Positions 44,260 through 54,471 of a DNA stretch of 64,000 nucleotides are shown here, one piece after another; position 1 is the first letter of the stretch, and the number at the start of each line of letters is the position of its first letter. The notes beneath the pieces were generated by a model. That model was given only the letters and a program-made list of their open reading frames with translations. It did no database searches and was not told the DNA's origin. The position numbers and the translations under genes are program-made. This DNA is from JAPPHA01 sp963662815. Lineage in GTDB: Bacteria > Pseudomonadota > Alphaproteobacteria > Rhodobacterales > Rhodobacteraceae. The stretch spans positions 413,908-477,907 of the forward strand of contig CAXXWA010000040.1 of the NCBI GenBank assembly GCA_963662815.2, read 5' to 3'.

Positions 44260-44896
44260 CGGACCGACTCAACGGGTGCCGACTCACGTGCGCCTCGACT
44301 CCAGCCTGACATTCCCACCGCTGGAGATGGCGTGATGAGCTGGTCATCGGAAGAATTTGGGCCGCAAGTGGCGATCTCGAATCTAGGGGATGGTTTTTTG
44401 CTGGTCAGCGAAGCCGACTGCGATCAGGAGTAGGTAGTTGGCGCTCCATCAGAGTGAAACATTGATTTCTTCAGGCTTGATTTCGATAGTAAGGCAATTG
44501 AAACCCGACTCGTCCACGACAGTGAAGACTGAACCGTCGTGACGTTGGTGCAGCCAGCCTACAGTACTGTGTCCTTTGTGGAGGAGGGGTGGCGCGGCAT
44601 CGGCCGTAGCCCAGGCTTCCCGCAAGGCACGCCGGAAAATGGCGGCCGAAACCAGAATTCGGCTGGCAAATCAGCAATCGGTTTCTCGTGGCAACGGAAA
44701 ATGATTCGGATGAAGCCTGCTTCCTTCGCGAATTTGCTGCAGATGCGCACCAAACAAAAGCCAACCAACAATAACTACGGGCTGGACCGCTTCCGCGCAA
44801 CGATGGTTCGCGACTGGGTCCATCGACGACACTTCAGCAGGAGGCTGGCATCGGCACAGGCAAACGAAGTCCCGACCACATTCCACGGCCGAAGTC
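44260..44896. other. intergenic, nothing firm
   Basis: Between the halogenase and the IS5 element. A 32-aa frame at 44335-44433 (MSWSSEEFGPQVAISNLGDG...) has no ribosome-binding site and may be a transposase scrap. No other gene is supported. Confidence 0.4.
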
Positions 44897-45830
44897 CGGG
44901 GGCGTCCACTCAATCTATGCCAATTGGGCACTGTACCCAAAACATTCGGCATTCCCGCGCCTCCGCGATTCCTGCCGGAAACCGTCCGGACAAGAAGTTC
45001 GAGGCATGAGCGGCGACCGGCACGACATGACGGACGCGGAATGGAAAATCCTCCGCTCCGTGCTTCCCGGAAGCATCAGGGCCCGAAGCGGGTGCATGAC
45101 ATGCGGGTGATGGACGGCATCTTCTTCGTGCTGCGCACCGGCACGCCGTGGCGCGACCTGCCGGAGCGCTACGGTCCCTGCACGACCTGCTTCAACCGCT
45201 GCAACCGGTGGAGCAGGAACGGCCTCTGGGAGAAGATCATGTCGAAGCTTCAGGAACTTGCGGAAGGCGACGACAACGGCGGCGACGGCGGCAGCGGGGA
45301 GCTTCGACTGCGCATGGTGGACTCCTCGTCGATCCGCGTCCGCAGGCACGGCGCGGGCGCCCCACGGGACGGCGAGCCTCCCGAGGTCGGGTTGAGCCGC
45401 GGCGGCAGGACCACGAAGGTCCACATCGGCATCGACGGCAACGCGCTGGTGAAGGCCGTGCTCCCGACCCCCGGACAGGCGGCCGGCTGCACGCAGGCCG
45501 GGGCGCTTCTCGAGGGGCTCGGGCCGGACGAGACGGTGATCGGCGACAGGGCTTATGACAGCAACGCCATCCTCGACATGATTTCGGCGGCCGGAGCGAC
45601 CGCGGTCATTCCGCCGAAGTCCAGCCGGAACGAGCAGCGCGGGCTTGACCGCGAGGCATGCCGGGAGCGCAGTCCGGTCGAGAGATTCATCGGCAGGATC
45701 ATGGAGTTCCGGAGGGTCGCAACGCGCTGCGACAAGACCGCGCGCAACTTCCTGTCCACAGTGCGCCTGGCCATCAGCCGGTTCCTGCTCCGGCGGGTCG
45801 CAAGCCGGTTAATTGAGTCCACAGCCTAGG
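44897..45830 (+). mobile_element. IS5-family element (IS427-like)
   Basis: The right end carries AATTGAGTCCACAGCC just after the transposase stop region. The left end near 44898 has a similar inverted GGCGTCCACTCAAT. The ends match only imperfectly and no target duplication was identified, so the boundaries are approximate. Confidence 0.55.
45006..45829 (+). pseudogene. IS5-family transposase in two frames
   Basis: ATG 45006 begins MSGDRHDMTDAEWKILRSVL in one frame and stops at 45110. The rest continues from about 45070 in the -1 frame: HQGPKRVHDMRVMDGIFFVL, RTGTPWRDLPERYGPCTTCF, MVDSSSIRVRRHGAGA, RTTKVHIGIDGNALVKAVLP, VIGDRAYDSN (DDE aspartate region), and FRRVATRCDKTARNF at the end. IS427-type elements often use a -1 frameshift to join two ORFs; here the overlap lacks an A-rich slip site, so mutation is equally likely. 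Confidence 0.72.
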
Positions 45831-45974
45831 CGACGCTGACGTGGGGAAACCGGATGTTCTGTCGCGCGTACGTCCTGATTTGTTGGGAGAGGGGCTCGGC
45901 AGCGGTCCTTTCTGCCCGGCCACTGGGAAAGGAGAAAGAGGAAAGTGGGTGCACGACAAATTTGTGATTTCGGG

Positions 45975-47690
45975 TTGGATTCAGCCGGCACGGCGCTCCC
46001 GGCAGTCGTCGAACCGGTTGCCGTGAACCGCGCAGCGGAGCGCGATGACGGAATTGGCGCCGCTGACGCTCCAGTGCATCCCGCCCCGCTTCAGCCGTCC
46101 GCCGATCAGAGACTTGCAACCGCCCTCGACAACACCCGTCGACACGCACGGACCCTGTTCCCGGAACCGGGGACAGTCCGTGCGTGCGCGATTATTGAGG
46201 AGGCATTCGATGTTCCGCGCCGCCTCGTCGCAACGGATCGCGTGCCTGCGCAACTCGGCGATGACGCGATCGAGGCGCCCCCGGTCGAGTTCGTCGCGTC
46301 GGGCCTTGCCCCGCTGTGCCGCGAGATCGCTCCCCTTCCCGCAGAGGGCCCCGGCAACATCGAACGCGTGCTGCTTCGCGTGGAAGACATCCACGATCCG
46401 GATGGCGTCGGGCACATGCCCGTCGGCGAAGTTCCATGTCCGGAGAGCTCCGTCGCCGAGGACCGCCCGGCGGTCGGCACCGAGGAAGCCGCGCCGCTCC
46501 GTCCCGCGCAGGATCCGCCTGGCGAAGGGGGCCGGCTCCCTGTCCGTGTCGCGGGTTGCGATCGATTCGATGGCGGCGTTGAAGGCGGCGGAACCGGCAT
46601 CGCGAACCGGCCGGCCCTCGGTGTCGCGGCTCCCGGCGGACCGGACGGCGGCAAGCTTCGCCTCGCGGGTCCTGGCCGAGCCGTCGGGCTGCCTGCCGGC
46701 ACGGCCTTCGGTTTCCGGCCTGCGCACCGGGATCCCGGTGCCGTCAAGGCCCGGGCAGGAGTGGGGGCTCCCGGCGGTTCCGGCTCGATGACGTCCCGTT
46801 CATCGCGCGCGATCGCGCCTCCCAGGGCCTCGGCATGGCGTTCCGCCCGCTTGGGAACGACCTCGAGGCCGGCCAGTTCCCGCAGGATCGTGCCGCTCTT
46901 CTCGAAACCGGTCTCGGCGGCCGTGATTCCGACCATGCGCGCGGCCGCCGGCGACAGCGACGCGCCGTCCAGGGCGAGGGCGCGGTCGCGCGGGCTGAAG
47001 CCGTGCCCGCAGGAGGAGCAGCGATGCCGCGCACGCTCCAGGGTCAGGGGCCAGGCGCCGTGGCGAGGATCCCGGGCCGCCGCCCGGCATCGCGGGCGCC
47101 GGCGCCGCAGGCGCGCGGCAGCTCCGCGGCCTCCCCGTCCGACAGGCCGGCGTTCAGCCTGGCGGCGACCAGCGAGGCGGCGGCCGCGATCGCGGCCTTG
47201 CGGACCTCGCGCTCAAGGACCTCGAAGTCCGGCCCGTCGACCGGACCGCCGGTCAGGCGCTCGACGTCCTTCGAGACCTCCGCCGCGACCGCCTGCGCGA
47301 AGAGCCCCCTTTTTCGGGGCCGTCCCCGTCCGCGTCCCGCCCTTCGGCGCGCACCGCGTCGGCAAGCGCCTCGCCGGCCTCCGGACAGCGCGCCGAAACG
47401 TCGAGAAAGCGCTTGCGCTCCTCGACAAGGCGCCGGGTCCGCCCGTGCTCATCGGGCGGAATGCGGACCGAGCGGGCATTCCCGCGGATCGAGCGGCTGG
47501 GCACATGGCTCGGGCCGTGCCCCGGGCTGCCGCCGCCGGCGCAGCGGAGGTCGGGCTTGCCGCACTTGCGGCAGTTCTCGCGCAGCTTGCCGGGCCGCAG
47601 GTCGCCGAGGGTGGCGAAGCGGGCCTGGGCCTCGTCCCTGGAGCGCTTGAGTTCGTCGATGTCCGGCATGATCGCCTCCGCAGGCTGGAG
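45975..47690 (-). pseudogene. ISKra4-like transposase, full length but frameshifted
   Basis: The minus strand starts at ATG 47669 with MPDIDELKRSRDEAQARFAT and GKLRENCRKCGKPDLRCAGG. A middle part follows near 46950 (MVGITAAETGFEKSGTILRE, LAGLEVVPKRAERHAEALGG). A frame change near 46750 leads to the catalytic part (45981-46727): RQPDGSARTREAKLAAVRSA, HVPDAIRIVDVFHAKQHAFD, GVVEGGCKSLIGGRLKRGGM and HWSVSGANSVIALRC. These follow the ISKra4 order. At least two indels make it inactive. Confidence 0.72.
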
Positions 47691-47932
47691 TGTGGCCCGG
47701 ACGCCCCGGACACGGCAACTGGCAGAACAATCGTTCCAGACGTGAAGGCAAAGTCAATTCACTGCAGGTCGCGCGGACAACTCGTCACAATTTTGTCGTG
47801 CACCCGAGGAAAGAGGAAAGTCGATGACTTGACCTTTCCTGACCGCACTGCATACAGTCCCATGGAAACCACGGGCCGCACGAGCGCTCATCTTGACTTG
47901 GCCTGATTCACTAAAGGGGGCTTCGCACGGGC
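47691..47932. other. leader region of the export operon
   Basis: Holds no gene. AAGGGGGC lies 14 bases before the first export gene. A promoter is expected here, but no convincing -35/-10 pair was found. Confidence 0.4.
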
Positions 47933-48484
47933 GTGTTCAACAATCTATTTGACTCTTTTCACAATACGGTTGCCGAAGCCAAGGAAGAACGAGAACAACT
48001 CAACCGACTGCTGATGATTTCCACGCCGCGGGAGCGTTTGCTGGTCGCCGTAATTGCTTTGCTGATATTCATCCTCGCGGCATGGCTGATCTTTGGCAAT
48101 GTATCCCGCAACGTTGTGGTCGATGGCGTATTGGCCGAACCCGCAGAAGTCTCGACCGCAGACGACCGGACGGTGCAATTGCTCATCTGGATCGAAAGCG
48201 ACATCGCGTCGACTATCGGTGCCGGTATGCCAGCGGTGATTGAGTTTGATTCGGCAGATGGAGAAACCGATGAACTTGGCGGGAAAATCTCAGCGGTTTC
48301 CCCGGTATTGTTGTCCGATGAACTGACAGGCCTCGAGTTCACGATGCCCGTTTCTGCGCGCCGCGTCGACATCTTGCTCAATGATTCCATTGACTTGTCC
48401 ACCCTAACAAGTCGGGAATGCCGGGTTGTCGTCAATCTTGGCAAGCAGACTCCGGTGAACCTTCTGAAAATGAGGCGGCCATAA
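47933..48484 (+). CDS. NHLP bacteriocin system secretion protein (HlyD-like), short form
   Basis: 183 residues from a GTG. A charged N-terminal segment (AEAKEEREQLNRLLMIST) is followed by one transmembrane helix (LLVAVIALLIFILAAWLIFG, residues ~35-55) and a beta-rich periplasmic part (VVVDGVLAEPAEVSTADDRT, LIWIESDIASTIGAGMPAVI, GGKISAVSPVLLSDELTGLE). This is the adaptor gene that accompanies the paired NHLP ABC transporters. It is short and lacks the long coiled-coil hairpin of classical HlyD proteins, so it may contact the transporter without reaching an outer-membrane channel. The next gene starts two bases after its stop. Confidence 0.85.
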   Translation: MFNNLFDSFHNTVAEAKEEREQLNRLLMISTPRERLLVAVIALLIFILAAWLIFGNVSRNVVVDGVLAEPAEVSTADDRTVQLLIWIESDIASTIGAGMPAVIEFDSADGETDELGGKISAVSPVLLSDELTGLEFTMPVSARRVDILLNDSIDLSTLTSRECRVVVNLGKQTPVNLLKMRRP

Positions 48485-48485
48485 G

Positions 48486-50696
48486 ATGCCGCAAAGCGCC
48501 TCCATCAGGACTGGAAGAAAGGAGGAGTCTGAAGTCTCGAGTCGAAAGGTAACCACGCCGATTGTGTTGCAAATGCATGCTTCGGAATGCGGCGCTGCGT
48601 GCCTTGGCAGCATTTTGGCTTATTTCGGGCGCTGGGTGCCGCTGAGTGAACTACGGGAAAAATGCGAGGTGAGCCGCGACGGAAGCAGTGCCGCAAGCAT
48701 CGTGCGCGCCGCAAGACAATTTGGTGTCGAGTGCCGCGGTCTCAGCCTCACTACCGAACGCCTGAAAATGCTCGAGTTGCCGTTGATCATTTTCTGGCAA
48801 TACAGCCATTTCGTTGTTCTTGAAGGATACGACAGCAGCAACTTCTATCTCAATGATCCGTCAACGGGACGCCGCCGGGTTTCCGCTGGAGAATTCGACA
48901 AGGGTTACAGCGGGATCGCGTTGAGATTCGAACCCGGTGGCGACTTCCAGCCCGGTGGTGAACGACCAGGCCTTTTCCGGCAATTGCGCACTTTGCTCGC
49001 GGGGTCATGGATTGTGCTTGCGGGAGTTTTGGCCAGCGGACTCCTTCTGACAGTTTTGATGCTTGTCATTCCCGCCGCCCTTGGAATTTTCGTAGACGAG
49101 GTTCTTGCAAAACAAGGACCCTGGAGCGGCGTTGTGGCAGCCCTGCTTGGGGGCGGCTTCCTTGTATACATCCTTTCGTTGCTCAAGCATCGATTCCTGA
49201 AGCGGCTCGCAGTCAGGATTTCGGTAATCGGTTACAGTCGGGGCGTTTCGCGGTTGCTGCGGTTGCCGGTCGAGTTTTTTGAACACAGGTTTGCAGGCGA
49301 CTTGACTGATCGCGTCTCGTCCATAGACAGAATCTCGAAGAACCTGACCGAGAAGTTTCTTGTGCTCATTGTCGACATGGCGATGAGTGCCGTGTTGCTC
49401 GCGGCCATGTTGGCTTATGATGTTCTGCTCACGCTGTTTGTGCTGTTGCTGGCCGTACTGCATGGCCTAGCGGCCCACGGCCTCAGTTCGATTCGGGCCG
49501 TTAGATGCCAGGCCATGCGACGGGAGCAAGGGTTGCTGATTGGCCTCGGTATGCAGATGCTGAATCATGCAAGCAGCCTGCGCATGACGGGATCGGATGA
49601 AAGATTTTTTTCCCGCTGGAGCGGCCAGCAGGCGCGCGAACTCAATGCGCGTCAATCCTACTTCGAGTTGGTTTCCGTCAATGCTGCGCTGCCAGGGCTG
49701 GTCTCTACCTTTCGGAGCGCGATGGTCTTGGGCTTCGGCGGAGGTCATGTCATGACTGGCAACATGACCCTCGGATCGCTGGTCGGTTTTTATGTCCTGG
49801 CGGAGATGTTTCTGGCTCCCGTCGGACGCTTCTTGGAATTCGCAGACCAACGCCAGATGCTCGAAACCGATTTGCAAAGACTCGAGGACATTTCGCGGAC
49901 CGCAGAAGATCCAGCCTTCAGACGCCGAAGCGCGGAAGTAGAGTCGATGCCAACATTCAATGGTCGCCTCCAGCTCACGGGGCACCTCGAACTGCGTAAC
50001 GTGACATTTGGTTTCAACAAGAGCCGCCCCCCTTTGGTCAAGGACTTCAACCTAGTGATCGAGCCCGGGCAACGTGTAGCCGTTGTCGGTCCAAGTGGTT
50101 CCGGAAAGTCGACCCTGGCACGCCTGGTTTCAGGAATTTATCGGCCTTGGTCGGGCGAAATCCTGTTTGATGATCATTTGCGAGAAAAGATTCAGGAAGA
50201 CGTGCTGCGGCGATCCATTTCCATGGTTGATCAGGAGGTCGTGCTCTTTTCCGCGTCTCTGCGTGACAATATTACGTTGTGGAACCCGGCCATTCCGGAT
50301 GAGGTCGTCTTTGCTGCGACACGTGATGCCGGAATCCATGACGAAGTCCTTTTGAGACCGGGAGGTTACGCGACCTTCGTCGAAGAAGGCGGGGTGAATT
50401 TCAGCGGCGGCCAGCGGCAACGGCTGGAAATCGCCAGAGCGCTGGTGGGCAATCCGACAATTCTTATACTGGACGAGGCAACCAGTTCCCTCGATGCCGA
50501 GACTGAAGAGTATGTGGATGAAGCCTTGCGGCGTCGCGGCATCACCTGCCTGATCGTGGCGCACCGGCTGAGCACGGTGAGGGATTGTGACGAAATTATC
50601 GTGCTCAACAAGGGCATCGAAGTGCAGCGTGGCACGCACGATGAATTGATTGCCGACCAAGGTGGCACGTACTTCAATCTGGTCAAGTCTGGCTGA
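48486..50696 (+). CDS. NHLP-family export ABC transporter with C39 peptidase domain
   Basis: 736 residues. N-terminal C39 peptidase: LQMHASECGAACLGSILAYF has the catalytic Cys, and YSHFVVLEGY the His with the following LNDPSTGRRR Asp. A six-helix membrane domain follows (~165-430, for example LLTVLMLVIPAALGIFVDEV). The ATPase has Walker A VAVVGPSGSGKSTLARLVSG, signature NFSGGQRQRLEIARAL and Walker B LILDEATSSLDAET. It cleaves the leader after a double-glycine-type site and exports the peptide. The precursor at 24513 ends its leader in Ala-Gly. Its stop overlaps the next start (TGATG). Confidence 0.93.
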   Translation: MPQSASIRTGRKEESEVSSRKVTTPIVLQMHASECGAACLGSILAYFGRWVPLSELREKCEVSRDGSSAASIVRAARQFGVECRGLSLTTERLKMLELPLIIFWQYSHFVVLEGYDSSNFYLNDPSTGRRRVSAGEFDKGYSGIALRFEPGGDFQPGGERPGLFRQLRTLLAGSWIVLAGVLASGLLLTVLMLVIPAALGIFVDEVLAKQGPWSGVVAALLGGGFLVYILSLLKHRFLKRLAVRISVIGYSRGVSRLLRLPVEFFEHRFAGDLTDRVSSIDRISKNLTEKFLVLIVDMAMSAVLLAAMLAYDVLLTLFVLLLAVLHGLAAHGLSSIRAVRCQAMRREQGLLIGLGMQMLNHASSLRMTGSDERFFSRWSGQQARELNARQSYFELVSVNAALPGLVSTFRSAMVLGFGGGHVMTGNMTLGSLVGFYVLAEMFLAPVGRFLEFADQRQMLETDLQRLEDISRTAEDPAFRRRSAEVESMPTFNGRLQLTGHLELRNVTFGFNKSRPPLVKDFNLVIEPGQRVAVVGPSGSGKSTLARLVSGIYRPWSGEILFDDHLREKIQEDVLRRSISMVDQEVVLFSASLRDNITLWNPAIPDEVVFAATRDAGIHDEVLLRPGGYATFVEEGGVNFSGGQRQRLEIARALVGNPTILILDEATSSLDAETEEYVDEALRRRGITCLIVAHRLSTVRDCDEIIVLNKGIEVQRGTHDELIADQGGTYFNLVKSG

Positions 50697-53641
50697 TGCA
50701 AAACGGCAAACTTACATACACGTCCATTGCGGAACTCGCTGCGCGTTCCGGCATGTCCGTACCCTGTACCGGCAACCTGCCGGTTAAGCTCGACGATCCG
50801 GAATATGTCTGGTTCATCAGTCAGGGCGCCGTCAATCTGTTCCTGGTCGAATCTAAGGATGAGGTCCAACTGGCGCCACCGCAACATCTTTTGCGTCGCG
50901 AATCCGGTTGGTTGCTGCCTGGTGTCGCGCCCGGCGGACAGGACAGTGACGATGGTACGAAACTAAGCCTGATTGCCAAAGGAAAGCCGGGGACTCTTTT
51001 GAAAAGGCTGCCGGCATCTTCGTTGTCGGAGATTCATCCGGCAGAACTGGCCGAACAGTTTGATACTTGGCTGACTGCCATTACTGACACGCTTTCCCGA
51101 TTTGCAAGCCATCTTCCGCGTCCGACCGCGTTGGCCGAATCCGGCCTGACAAAGACCCTTGGTCCTTCTACCCTTTCCGTGCGGCGTGACGTGGTTTGGA
51201 TTTCGGAGCCGCCGCGAGGCGAAAGCCTCTACATGGACATTATCGATCAGGCGGACGTTTCCGAGGGCAGCGGAACGCAGAAAGCCATGATTCCGTTGAC
51301 GCGAACGAGCTGGCTCACCGTGTTCGGCGAGGTGACGGTCTCCGGCCAGTCCACAGAAGAACTGGCCAGAAAAGAAGACATGCTGCTTCCGGCGCTCGCT
51401 TCATTTCACGCGGTCGCTCTGGCCTTGGAACGCCTGAACCGCCGACTTGCGGTGGCGGATGATGCGAATCTTGAACGTGTGCAGATTACAAACCGCCGAA
51501 CGGCCGAAAGTGCAGCCCGGCAGCGACTGTTTAACATCTATGATCGTCCGATTGACCGGGATTCCAAGATCGAGGACACGACTCTGGCTGACTCGCTTCA
51601 AATCGTTGGCCGACATGAAGGAATCGATTTCAAGTTTCCCGTGCGGTCGGGACTGTCCGAGTCTCCGCTCAGACTCGTTGACGTTCTTGACGCGTCAGGG
51701 GTCCGCGCCCGGCGCGTTCGGTTGAGAAACGAGGACGACTGGTGGCGTGGAGACAGCAACGCGCTTCTGGCATTCCGAGCAGACGACGGCCAGCCCGTCT
51801 CGCTGCTGCCGGGAAAGTTTGGACGTTACCGGGAAGTCGACCCGGTCAGCCAACGCAGTTTTCGAATGACAGAGGATCGAGCCCGTTCTTTGTCAAAAGA
51901 TGCGTGGATGTTCTACCAGCCTTTGCCATCGAGGAATGTGAGGCCAGCTGACCTGATTGCGATCGCCTTGCGTGGATCGGTCGCGGATCTCGTGCGCCTG
52001 GTTATTGCCGGACTTCCGGGCGGCCTGATCAAACTGCTTCCGGCACTCGCACTCGGATTTGTCGCGAATGAAGTCACGGCAGGCGAGAGCGTCGGAGCAC
52101 TCTATGCAGTTGCAGTGACCGTAGCGGGGTTTGGCCTGCTCGGTGCGCTGCTGCATTTGCTACAAGGAAAAATTGTGATGCGGCTCGAAGGGCGTGCCGC
52201 GTCGCGGGTCGAAGCCGCCGTCTGGGACCGCCTTATGCGATTGCCGCGTAGCAATCTGCATCGCCATTCCGCCGGTGACCTGGCAATGTCGGGAATGACA
52301 TTCCAGAGTATTCGCGAAGACGTGCAGGGCGTCGTCGCCGATGGCCTGCTGTCAGTCGTTTTTCTGCTTCCGGTCTTTGGCGTCATCGCCTTCTACGATG
52401 CTACCCTGGGGGTCATGGCTCTCGCCATAAGCCTAGTTTCGCTGCTGATCACCATCTTCCTCGGACTGCGTCAAGTCTCGCCCTACAGGAGGATGATCAA
52501 CGCGGCGCGCCGCGTAACCGGTCGACTGTTCCAGATCGTGGGCGGCATCGCGAAGCTTCGTGTTGAAAGCGCGGAAGGGTCAGCCTTCGCTATCTGGGCG
52601 CAAGACTATCGAGAACAGAAACGCGCTGAACTCGAACTGAGTTCCCTCGAAGGGCACTCGCGGGCGTTTGGAGCCGCACTCCCCTTCCTTGCCGGCGGGA
52701 TAATGCTCTTCTCGGTGGCGACAATGAGCGACCGTCCCGTCCCGGTCGGCGACTTTCTCGTCGTCTACACCGTCTTCATCGCCTTCCTGTCCGCCATCGT
52801 CCGGCTTGGCGATTCCATCGGAACCATCGCCGCTCTGGTGCCTGCATTCGATCAAATGCGCCCGTTTCTTGCCGCGGAGACCGAATCCGAAGTCAAGGGA
52901 GAGCCGGTTGAACATTTGGATGGTGATATTCTGTTCGACCGCATTTCCTTTCGTTACGACGCTGACGGCCCGTTGATCGTTGACGATGTCACGATTCGTG
53001 CCCGTCCAGGTGAATTTGTCGCGATTGCCGGGCAATCCGGCGCCGGCAAAAGCACCCTGTTCCGGCTCGCGCTTGGCATGGTTCAGCCAACCACTGGCGC
53101 CGTGTACTACGACGGGCGGGATCTGAGGCACCTGAATCTGAAACAGGTGCGCCGAAAAATCGGAGTGGTTCCGCAATCTGTCGGACTCCATCCCAACGAC
53201 CTATGGGACAACTTGGTCAGTCATCACGAAAATGTAGCGAATGCGGATGTCTGGAGTGCTGTTCAGGTCGCCGAAGTCACAAACGAAATTAGGAACATGC
53301 CCATGGGCATGATGACAATGGTCGGTACAAGCGGAACCGTCCTGTCGGGCGGCGAAAATCAAAGGGTCTCTATCGCCCGTTCGGTGATAGGCAACCCGCG
53401 AGTCTTGTTGCTTGACGAGGCGACCAACTGGTTGGACAATGAAAACCAAGCCAAGGTCATGCGAAACCTGACCGCCCAGACATCCACTCGGATCGTGATC
53501 GCCCACCGGCTCTCCACACTGGAGCAGGCTGACCGAATCTACGTGTTGAAGGCCGGAAAAGTTGTGCAATGCGGATCATTCGATGAACTCATGGAAATCG
53601 ACGGGGTCTTCAAGGAACTGGTAAGGAGGCAGATCGCTTGA
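50696..53641 (+). CDS. NHLP-family export ABC transporter, permease/ATPase subunit
   Basis: 981 residues. A long N-terminal cytoplasmic region (~1-410) includes a cyclic-nucleotide-binding-like beta-roll and replaces the peptidase domain. Six helices follow (from LVIAGLPGGLIKLLPALALG), then an ATPase with Walker A VAIAGQSGAGKSTLFRLALG, signature VLSGGENQRVSIARSVIG and Walker B VLLLDEATNWLDNENQ. In NHLP loci this subunit forms the heteromeric partner of the C39 transporter. The last residues precede a 700-base gene-free stretch. Confidence 0.93.
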   Translation: MQNGKLTYTSIAELAARSGMSVPCTGNLPVKLDDPEYVWFISQGAVNLFLVESKDEVQLAPPQHLLRRESGWLLPGVAPGGQDSDDGTKLSLIAKGKPGTLLKRLPASSLSEIHPAELAEQFDTWLTAITDTLSRFASHLPRPTALAESGLTKTLGPSTLSVRRDVVWISEPPRGESLYMDIIDQADVSEGSGTQKAMIPLTRTSWLTVFGEVTVSGQSTEELARKEDMLLPALASFHAVALALERLNRRLAVADDANLERVQITNRRTAESAARQRLFNIYDRPIDRDSKIEDTTLADSLQIVGRHEGIDFKFPVRSGLSESPLRLVDVLDASGVRARRVRLRNEDDWWRGDSNALLAFRADDGQPVSLLPGKFGRYREVDPVSQRSFRMTEDRARSLSKDAWMFYQPLPSRNVRPADLIAIALRGSVADLVRLVIAGLPGGLIKLLPALALGFVANEVTAGESVGALYAVAVTVAGFGLLGALLHLLQGKIVMRLEGRAASRVEAAVWDRLMRLPRSNLHRHSAGDLAMSGMTFQSIREDVQGVVADGLLSVVFLLPVFGVIAFYDATLGVMALAISLVSLLITIFLGLRQVSPYRRMINAARRVTGRLFQIVGGIAKLRVESAEGSAFAIWAQDYREQKRAELELSSLEGHSRAFGAALPFLAGGIMLFSVATMSDRPVPVGDFLVVYTVFIAFLSAIVRLGDSIGTIAALVPAFDQMRPFLAAETESEVKGEPVEHLDGDILFDRISFRYDADGPLIVDDVTIRARPGEFVAIAGQSGAGKSTLFRLALGMVQPTTGAVYYDGRDLRHLNLKQVRRKIGVVPQSVGLHPNDLWDNLVSHHENVANADVWSAVQVAEVTNEIRNMPMGMMTMVGTSGTVLSGGENQRVSIARSVIGNPRVLLLDEATNWLDNENQAKVMRNLTAQTSTRIVIAHRLSTLEQADRIYVLKAGKVVQCGSFDELMEIDGVFKELVRRQIA

Positions 53642-54361
53642 TCCAAGCGTTCAGACCTGGTTGAAGGTTTCATTCGTGATCGCAATCATTCCATTGCACG
53701 GTCCATCGACCATTCACTGCAGTATTGCCAAGAAATGACCGATGAAGGAGTCCATGCAATCCAAAGAGTGGTCCCCTGAATTTCCCGGGCCGGAAGTGCT
53801 GTCAAAACAGCGAGGGGCCGAGTCCTGCGCAGCGCAGCGAGAGTGAGGTTGGGCTGTTGGATCTTGAATGGAATGAATTGCATCTGGTGTGATTTCCTGA
53901 GCCTCATGTTCGAGCATTCGACGACCGAAGGGCGGCGCGAACTGCAAAGGAGTGTTTGATGCGATCCAAGCAACGCACCGCACGCCCTTCAGACCGCCGC
54001 TGAATGACGGCGCTTTGCCTGTAGAGCAGCCCGCGCTCCATTGTCTGTGTGGAGGACGACTGAGAGTTCCCGCCTGAACTTTCCCGCGACGCAAAAGGTT
54101 TACACACCCGTGTGTCGGCGATTCCATGGCTGCGGCATATCGGTTTGGCGGCCGATGCAATGACGCTATTGAGTTCCGGGCCGGAATAGATAAGCGTGCA
54201 ATTTTGCGGTCATCCCGTTCCAGGAGTCAATGCCGGCACCGGTTCTACGCGCGAAGGTTCCCAAAGGATGCCGCCACAGCATCAAGAATGCCCTTGCCTT
54301 GCGCATGAGTTGACTTTTGGTCGGCGGGTCATAGTCGATCGTCGGCGGAAGGCCGCAAGGC
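53642..54361. other. intergenic after the export operon
   Basis: About 700 bases without a supported gene. Open frames on the minus strand (for example 53714-54160) are not protein-like and lack ribosome-binding sites. No clear terminator was found directly after the last export gene. Confidence 0.4.
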
Positions 54362-54398
54362 GAAGTTCCGGTTAACCTGAAGTTCTAGCCGGAACTTC
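54362..54398. repeat. hairpin and terminal repeat at the end of an IS1634-like element
   Basis: GAAGTTCCGG (54362-54371) pairs with CCGGAACTTC (54389-54398). Inside it, GTTAACCTGAAGTTC (54371-54385) is the exact inverse of GAACTTCAGGTTAAC at 58581-58595, marking the 3' ends of the two oppositely oriented IS1634-like elements. Confidence 0.75.
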
Positions 54399-54471
54399 AC
54401 GGGGAAGGGAAGCAAGGATTCCGCAGGAAAACCGTTGTTTTTCAGGGGTTTTCCGGCCCGGCGGGCGTCGC

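Noticed and set aside
44335..44433. 32-aa ORF MSWSSEEFGPQVAISNLGDG...
   Set aside because: Recalls the N-terminus of some transposases but has no ribosome-binding site and no continuation in any frame.
53714..54160. 148-codon minus-strand ORF after the export operon as a possible immunity gene
   Set aside because: Translation is not protein-like, has no membrane segment and no ribosome-binding site.
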